Origin: Bacteroidetes bacterium UBA7692
GTDB lineage: Bacteria > Bacteroidota > Bacteroidia > Chitinophagales > LD1
Assembly (NCBI GenBank): GCA_002482725.1
Contig: DLGO01000038.1
Coordinates: 83,808 to 94,225 of the forward strand
Length of the DNA: 10,418 nt
Direction: 5' to 3'
Positions 7,601-10,418 of the stretch are shown here, in pieces (the first letter of the stretch is position 1; the number at the start of each line of letters is the position of its first letter). The notes under the pieces are model-generated. The model ran no database searches. It was given only the letters and a program-made list of their open reading frames with translations, and was not told the DNA's origin. The position numbers and the translations under genes are program-made.

Positions 7601-8509
7601 GCTACAGGTGCTGTTTATACAACTGCAGCGGGTGGTACTTCTCCATATACTTATGTATGGACAAATAGTGCTTCTGTTAGCGGTGACCTTACTGGTCTTA
7701 CACCAAATACATATACTGTAGTGGCTACAGATGTTAACGGATGTACTGCTTCTTCGACACCTAGTGTTGTAACAGGTCCTGTTTCTGCTATCAGCAATGC
7801 TATTGATTCTACACAGGATGTAAAATGTAACGGAGGTAATACAGGTGCTGTATTTACCACTACTACAGGTGGTACCAGCCCTTACACTTACCTATGGAGC
7901 AATAGCGCATCCGTAGAGGATATTGCTAATCTGGCTGCAGGAACCTACACTTTGGTTTCTACAGATAGCAAAGGATGTAAAGACACAGCATCTGCTACAA
8001 TTACTGCTCCTGCAGCATTGAGCGTATTTACAGCAGCAACACCTCAGATAGGTTCTACCAAGGGTTCTGTTACTACCACAGTTTCAGGCGGTACACCTAC
8101 TTATACTTATGCTTGGACTCCTGGTGGAGCTACTTCACCTGACCTTGATACAGTAAACGCAGGTATATACACAGTATTGGTTACAGATGCTAACGGATGT
8201 ACTGCTACTGCAAAAGATACCGTTGACTTCATAAGCGGAGTGAACAATCTGGTAAGCGTTAAAACATTGCGTATGTATCCAAACCCAACTATGGGTAGCG
8301 CAGTTGTTGAGATTTCTCTTACAGATGTACAGGATATTAAAATTGAAGTATTGGATGTTAATGGACACCTTGTATCTACAATGACTGAACGTAACATCAT
8401 TAATGCTACTTTCCCAATCAACATTGCAGGTGAAGCAGCAGGTACTTACCTTGTTCGCATCCATACAAAAGATGGATTGGTGACTAAGTCATTGATACTT
8501 CAGAAGTAA
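1655..8509 (+). CDS. Giant multidomain T9SS-secreted surface protein with GEVED and SprB repeats
   Basis: This is a 2284-residue protein. I start it at ATG 1655 because a classic signal peptide follows at once (residues 1-26, cleaved after SASAQ); a TTG start at 1574 would add 27 residues in front of it. Approximate domain order: beta-rich N-terminal domain 27-261; CARDB/Ig-like 265-385; cleaved-adhesin (choice-of-anchor J)-like 386-555, with AYAGQKIGIAFFA and HIDNVNIF; Ig-like 559-660; lamin-tail-like 690-867 (DDYVEITNLG, FPAGIVVAPNQVVVV); PKD 927-1014 (TSWAWSF...GLYSVQLIATN); GEVED 1017-1169 and Ig 1170-1262; a second GEVED 1263-1419 and Ig 1420-1515; PPC-like 1516-1666 (NTMWFTFTAPASGHV, PGRTYYVQLDGYS); an Ig-like linker 1667-1734; six SprB-type repeats 1735-2194; and a type-A T9SS sorting domain 2195-2284 (RMYPNPTMG at 2206-2214). 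No enzyme domain is evident. I infer a cell-surface adhesin or matrix protein crossing the outer membrane by T9SS, with the tail removed on attachment. Residues are rich in Thr, Ser, Val and Gly. A strong terminator follows at 8544. Confidence 0.93.
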   Translation: MVNFLRIRTLMLLVALFALANSASAQVASKYSFSQTSGTYTPITGGTIVATATGASLGASLDDINYTLPTGTIPFAFPFNGTTYTGLVINTNGFITFGATAPGGGLYTPISSNTGYAGAISALTLDLNSLYTSLDTGNISYVARGTSPNQEFVIQYKNFRPYSTSTGIIDFWRWNFQIILHEDGVINVVYDLGFVGAPSSSAGEVGLRGPNNTFATNVNNRRVVSGTNTWVTSVNGTTNASTAAFSTTIVPPSGHNYIYTPVTNNIQVKSLLTPVAANCLGTTESVTVRIVNTGVAAVDLSVDPLNVSATVSGTLNQTISTSVNTGSIAAGDSLTVTVGTLNLSTGGVFNFVIAGKRAGDQQIADDTLKTSVTTLVIASLPLSNPFTGFTGTNLTTAQPLWREGAGATLPAGTTSRWTSSTGLGGAGNTTAKLNLFTNDRTEWIVGPLITVGANDSLSVDVAVTDFNSITVADAMGSDDKVAIMVTTDCGVSWSPFYSFTATNNLTKDLTKYSFSLSAYAGQKIGIAFFATDGPLANAEDYDFHIDNVNIFSAGADLIAPVVASATNNPSVNQCAPAARIVSVTVTDAVGVKDVTLTPSFGGVAQTAVALTLSSGTAQNGVWTGTIPAAGNNVAVTYTVLAKDTSNNVSSSFTGTGYADGNVGAVNAGLDQTVSQGSTATLDAASNTTVAGLRFTEITQNEVGTGQTPSYPLYATGDDYVEITNLGTQSTLLDNVKLNVVGGTTISYTFPAGIVVAPNQVVVVNLGAGTNDVANRYFNTGGTNDVLSSGTPTGYYLSAPTGTVLDAVATSGYTFLVATGVTTSDWSGNLASSSGFAGVRRTVAADNNLASDWTISSVSNVQNIGTLNAGLNPITVTAAITWNPGAVTTNPYTTPVFNTTGVFDYVASVIVGGCTSTDTVKVTVIAAAAPVADFSASDSTVSTVDVVTFTDSTLNLPTSWAWSFTPGTVTYQNGTSATSQNPQVIFNTPGLYSVQLIATNNTGSDTELKTSFISVVLGYCQPTPGTVNTVDAISKVVITNYVPDSLVQTSTTNGVNNYEFYTTDTLELTQTTSNTIALTYGTDGNQYGAAWIDYNQNGIFEASENLLLTSVSAGGGATVTATFIVPFTATTGITRIRFRGGDDNAYTAAGACATSAYGETEDYLVNIVAPAACINPPVAGTISGDTLACAKQPLILALSGNTIGTTIQWQSSADSLSWTDIAGATSLNYTDTNLTTAKFYRAKVICSDSSFTAGHKVSIKPLLDCYCTSFGDCASYDDLIESVTFDSIDNQFSACGDLINGYTLYPQSQFTTTVLASSSYDLTVLTGPGAAYYNTLAAWVDFNRNGSFNDPGEYFLLSSFAVENTSYTVSIPIPANADTGQTLIRVKYVYLNFLGANDACLDISSDGGETEDYVITIKAPPVCSSPAEAGVISGPAVGLANTNGNYVAVGADGDSYKWEYSFNLPSFTTLPGAAFNNDSISVGLATADTVYVRVVAFRPGCPNDTSAIFQTIIRLPGNDVCDAVPLTFGTNGPFINTAATAQTGEVAPPNTGFNSTQTGWANTTLTNTMWFTFTAPASGHVTIQSPDYDTQLALWDVSACGDLLDISKATLIAANDDDSAYVRHNGVEYSSFIDTVKCLVPGRTYYVQLDGYSAGGDTTTIIITDGGLTSDFTIGSAYCTSNAPVVLLPNRSGGSFGGSGVVGSTFTPSSLAPGTYQVFYTRNCDTTFKTVVINGSPSVAVTSSTNIACFGNASGAIDVTISGGTSPYTSIWSNGTTTEDITNVVAGTYTDTVSDANGCKAILAPVTLTQPATGLSVALDSVVNTTCNGVSNGAVYVTVTGVTGTATYTWNNVAGTEDLTSVAAGAYTLVVSDASSCTATGGPFTVTQPAVLATIVDSVRAITCNGAANGAIYTTTSGGTTPYTYIWSNTGSSDDITGLTANNYTLAVSDAKGCTSSASRNLTEPLPLTVTVDSSKNVNCFGDATGAVYTTAAGGTSPYTYVWTNSASVSGDLTGLTPNTYTVVATDVNGCTASSTPSVVTGPVSAISNAIDSTQDVKCNGGNTGAVFTTTTGGTSPYTYLWSNSASVEDIANLAAGTYTLVSTDSKGCKDTASATITAPAALSVFTAATPQIGSTKGSVTTTVSGGTPTYTYAWTPGGATSPDLDTVNAGIYTVLVTDANGCTATAKDTVDFISGVNNLVSVKTLRMYPNPTMGSAVVEISLTDVQDIKIEVLDVNGHLVSTMTERNIINATFPINIAGEAAGTYLVRIHTKDGLVTKSLILQK
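4703..6199 (+). repeat. Tandem duplication of a GEVED+Ig two-domain module
   Basis: Residues 1017-1262 and 1263-1515 of the giant protein have the same internal order. Each begins with a Cys-containing start (GYCQPTP or DCYCTSFGD). Then comes AAW(I/V)D(Y/F)N(Q/R)NGxF with a following E, then an I-R-x-(R/K) strand, then GETEDYxxxI. Each ends with an Ig-like domain opening C-x-(N/S)-P-x-x-AG-x-ISG and containing a W-x-x-S strand. The copies have diverged strongly, so this is an old protein-level duplication, not a recent DNA repeat. Confidence 0.7.
6857..8236 (+). repeat. Six tandem SprB-type repeats, 75-78 residues each
   Basis: The units span 6857-7084, 7085-7318, 7319-7546, 7547-7780, 7781-8011 and 8012-8236. 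Their shared pattern is C-(N/F)-G-x4-GA at the start, GGT(S/T)PYTYxW in the middle, then D(I/L)xx(L/V)xAGxYTxxVxDxxGC, ending near a QP, EP, GP or AP dipeptide. Units 1-5 each carry two Cys residues, spaced 50, 50, 50, 51 and 50 residues apart (1748/1798, 1826/1876, 1903/1953, 1979/2030, 2058/2108). Unit 6 keeps only the second Cys (2182), and unit 2 has lost the GGTSPY segment. At DNA level only short stretches stay alike, such as the TATGGAGCAAT-like stretch in units 1, 3 and 5. Confidence 0.85.
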
Positions 8510-8543
8510 TCATACAATAGCAGGCACTCATGGCCTGTTATGC

Positions 8544-8578
8544 AAAAGGGCCGGCAGAATTTCTGCCGGCCCTTTTTT
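8544..8578 (+). terminator. Rho-independent terminator of the giant surface-protein gene
   Basis: A GC-rich perfect stem, GGGCCGGCAG (8548-8557) with CTGCCGGCCC (8563-8572), has a five-base AATTT-like loop and is followed by six T (8573-8578). An A-run (8544-8547) pairs with part of the T-run, so it may also work in the other direction. It begins 35 bases after the stop codon at 8509. Confidence 0.92.
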
Positions 8579-8615
8579 GTGCTATCTCGTTGCTGTTCGA
8601 ATGGCACAAAAAAAG
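8572..8615. other. Inverted repeat linking the two terminators
   Basis: TTTTTTGTGC at 8573-8582 is the exact reverse complement of GCACAAAAAA at 8604-8613, with a 21-base spacer. The T/A parts belong to the tails of the two terminators, but the GTGC/GCAC part is extra. The outer edges allow one more C-G pair only if a one-base bulge is accepted. The pairing is visible; any function is speculation. Confidence 0.45.
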
Positions 8616-8642
8616 CCCGATGTAAACTACATCGGGCTTTTT
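8608..8642 (-). terminator. Rho-independent terminator of the accB-accC unit
   Basis: An 11-base-pair stem, AGCCCGATGTA (8614-8624) with TACATCGGGCT (8628-8638), has a three-base loop. Read on the minus strand it is followed by a run of seven T (complement of 8614-8608). It lies just downstream of the accC stop at 8662. A T-run on the other side (8638-8642) makes it potentially bidirectional. Confidence 0.92.
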
Positions 8643-8661
8643 GCTATAACTTAAATGAGCG

Positions 8662-10029
8662 TTAATCTACTTTGGATTCCTTCATGGCGCTTATATAATC
8701 AAAACGCTCCATAAGACCTGTGTCATAATGACCTGAGCGGAACTCTTCATTATTCATTAATGCGATATGGAATGGAATAGTTGTCTTAACCCCCTCTATG
8801 ATAAATTCCTTCATGGCACGCTCCATTTTCACAATGCATTCCATTCTGGACTTGGCGCGGCATATTACCTTGGCCAGCAATGAATCGTAGTATGGTGGAA
8901 CTGTGTAGCCCGCATATATATGCGTATCCACACGCACTCCATAGCCCTTAGGCGTATGCAGGGCGGTTATTTTGCCAGGGCTTGGTGCAAAGTTGTTGGC
9001 AGGGTCCTCGGCGTTTACACGGCATTCTATGGCGTGTATTTTGCCCGGAAAATAATGCATCCCCGAAATTCTTTCACCTGCAGCCAATAGTATCTGCTCT
9101 TTTATCAGGTCAAAGTCCATTACCTCTTCGGTAACCGGATGCTCTACCTGTATACGTGTATTCATTTCCATGAAGTAGAAATTCTTATGCTTATCTACCA
9201 GGAACTCTATGGTACCTACACTTTCGTACTTAATGGCTTCAACAGCTTTCACCGCTGCATCACCCATTTTCTTGCGCATCTTTTCGTCGATAAATGGGGA
9301 TGGAGCTTCCTCTACCAATTTCTGGTGCCTGCGCTGAACACTACAGTCGCGCTCGCTAAGGTGCGTTGCGCCGCCATATTGGTCTCCTGCTACCTGTATC
9401 TCTATATGGTGTGGTTCCTCTATGAACTTCTCCATATATACGCCATCGTTGTTGAACGAAGCACCTGCCTCTGTACGTGCCATGTTGTAAGCGCGTTCCA
9501 TCTCCGACTCTTCGCGCACAATACGCATACCTTTGCCACCGCCACCGGCAGTAGCCTTCAGTATTACCGGGTAGCCTATTTTCTTAGCTACTTTTTTTGC
9601 TTCGTGCAAGTCATCTATCAGGCCTTCACTGCCGGGTATTACCGGTACTTTGGCAGCTATCATGGTTTCCTTGGCAGTTATCTTATCGCCCATGGCGCGT
9701 ATGTGCGCTCCTGTGGGTCCTATAAACTTAATGCCATATTTAGCGCAGGTATCCGCAAATATTGCATTCTCTGAAAGGAATCCGTATCCCGGGTGTATGG
9801 CATCTGCATTGGTCAATTCCGCCGCTGCCATTATGTTCTGTATATTCAGGTAGGAGTCCCTGCCACGTGGTGGCCCTATGCAGATGGCTTCATCTGCAAA
9901 CCGCACGTGCAGGCTTTCCCTGTCGGCGGTAGAGTAAACTGCTACGGTCTTTATTCCCATTTCTTTACAGGTACGAATGATACGTAGGGCAATTTCTCCG
10001 CGGTTAGCTATCAATACTTTTTTAAACAT
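8662..10029 (-). CDS. accC: Biotin carboxylase subunit of acetyl-CoA carboxylase
   Basis: The protein is 455 residues, close to the about 450 usual for stand-alone AccC. It carboxylates the biotin on AccB using ATP and bicarbonate, the first half-reaction of malonyl-CoA formation for fatty acid synthesis in the cytosol. The N-terminal domain starts FKKVLIANRGEIA, with HPGYGFLSEN at 79-88. The ATP-grasp glycine-rich loop is GGGGKG at 162-167, with Lys158 just before it. ERDCSVQRRHQKLVEEAP at 226-243 holds the bicarbonate/biotin-site region. Glu288, Asn290, Arg292, Gln294 and Glu296 in MEMNTRIQVEHPVTE match the metal-binding and catalytic residues of the E. coli enzyme. No key residue is missing. 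There is no fused carrier or carboxyltransferase domain, so this is the separate-subunit form. It follows accB by 69 bases and ends before a strong terminator. No Shine-Dalgarno sequence is evident before the ATG at 10029. Confidence 0.98.
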   Translation of the reverse strand: MFKKVLIANRGEIALRIIRTCKEMGIKTVAVYSTADRESLHVRFADEAICIGPPRGRDSYLNIQNIMAAAELTNADAIHPGYGFLSENAIFADTCAKYGIKFIGPTGAHIRAMGDKITAKETMIAAKVPVIPGSEGLIDDLHEAKKVAKKIGYPVILKATAGGGGKGMRIVREESEMERAYNMARTEAGASFNNDGVYMEKFIEEPHHIEIQVAGDQYGGATHLSERDCSVQRRHQKLVEEAPSPFIDEKMRKKMGDAAVKAVEAIKYESVGTIEFLVDKHKNFYFMEMNTRIQVEHPVTEEVMDFDLIKEQILLAAGERISGMHYFPGKIHAIECRVNAEDPANNFAPSPGKITALHTPKGYGVRVDTHIYAGYTVPPYYDSLLAKVICRAKSRMECIVKMERAMKEFIIEGVKTTIPFHIALMNNEEFRSGHYDTGLMERFDYISAMKESKVD

Positions 10030-10098
10030 GAAATTTCATTAAGGATGAAAACCTGCTGTTGGTATGCATTGCAACCTTTCGCATGTCTTATAAACTGA

Positions 10099-10418
10099 TT
10101 ATCCTATTTTCTCTATCAGGAACAATGGCTGGTCGTACTCTACAGGTGATGAATCATCCATAAGTATTTTTACCACCTTGCCTTCACCGCCGTCAAATTC
10201 AATTTCATTGAACAATTTCATGGCTTCGATGATACACAACACGTCACCGTTTTTTATTGTGTCACCTACTTTTACAAATAGATCTTTATCCGGACCCGGT
10301 TTGCGGTAGAAAGTGCCGATCATGGGTGAGCGGAACGTGAATGTATTGGCCGCAGCTGCAGCCTCTTGTTTTGCTTCTTCTTTCTGAGCCTCTGTTGCAG
10401 CTTCCTGTTGTGCTGTTT
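10099..10418 (-). CDS. accB: Biotin carboxyl carrier protein of acetyl-CoA carboxylase (5' end outside window)
   Basis: The last 105 residues are visible, ending at TAA 10101-10099; the N-terminus lies beyond base 10418. An internal ATG at 10323 could be taken for the start, but the frame stays open upstream and encodes an Ala/Gln/Glu-rich linker and then FTFRSP, which belongs in front of MIGTFYRKPGP in this family. The biotinyl domain follows, with the biotin-accepting Lys in IEAMKLFNEIE (codon 10218-10216), and it closes with the usual PVEYDQPLFLIE strand. AccB carries the carboxyl group from AccC to the carboxyltransferase. A gene such as efp often precedes accB in Bacteroidota, but that would be outside the window. 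Confidence 0.97.
   Translation of the reverse strand, partial: TAQQEAATEAQKEEAKQEAAAAANTFTFRSPMIGTFYRKPGPDKDLFVKVGDTIKNGDVLCIIEAMKLFNEIEFDGGEGKVVKILMDDSSPVEYDQPLFLIEKIG

Noticed and set aside
6857..8236. Tandem repeats considered as a CRISPR or non-coding satellite array
   Set aside because: The period is about 230 bases, conservation is at protein level, and the reading frame is continuous.
9139..9774. Plus-strand 211-codon reading frame inside accC
   Set aside because: It is the opposite strand of a highly conserved enzyme gene. Its Tyr/Phe/Cys/His-rich product is typical of an antisense shadow.
10099..10323. accB starting at the internal ATG 10323
   Set aside because: The frame is open upstream with the Ala/Gln/Glu-rich linker and first biotinyl-domain strand typical of AccB, so this ATG is internal.

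Overview
The window reads as a chromosomal segment from a Bacteroidota bacterium, plausibly a Chitinophaga- or Sphingobacterium-type relative. Three things point there: a giant secreted protein with SprB repeats, GEVED domains and a type-A type IX secretion (T9SS) sorting tail; start codons without a recognisable Shine-Dalgarno sequence; and a possible TAnnTTTG-like promoter box. The genus cannot be fixed from the sequence.

Positions 1-1459 hold two minus-strand genes that look like one transcription unit. The upstream gene (803-1459) is a small NAD(P)-binding protein of the HTATIP2/TIP30-like atypical SDR type. Thirteen bases after its stop begins a secreted CapA/PGA_cap-family protein (789 to beyond base 1). 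That gene is open to the window edge, so its C-terminus is missing. Its fold-level signatures are clear, but almost every expected metal-ligand position is substituted.

Positions 1460-1654 form a divergent intergenic region. The centre of the window (1655-8509) is a single 2284-residue gene. It encodes a signal peptide, a beta-rich N-terminal domain, a cleaved-adhesin-like domain, a lamin-tail-like domain, a PKD domain, two tandem GEVED+Ig modules, a PPC-like domain, six SprB-type repeats and a T9SS sorting domain. It is best read as a secreted, surface-attached adhesin or matrix protein.

Positions 8510-8661 separate convergent genes and carry two strong intrinsic terminators, one per direction. 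Their outward ends can also pair with each other.

Positions 8662-10418 hold accC (biotin carboxylase) and, upstream of it on the same strand, the C-terminal part of accB (biotin carboxyl carrier protein). These are two subunits of acetyl-CoA carboxylase, the first committed step of fatty acid synthesis. I see no tRNA, rRNA, CRISPR array, transposase or phage gene. There is no clear new multi-gene system. The most unusual items are the ligand-poor CapA homologue and the architecture of the giant surface protein.
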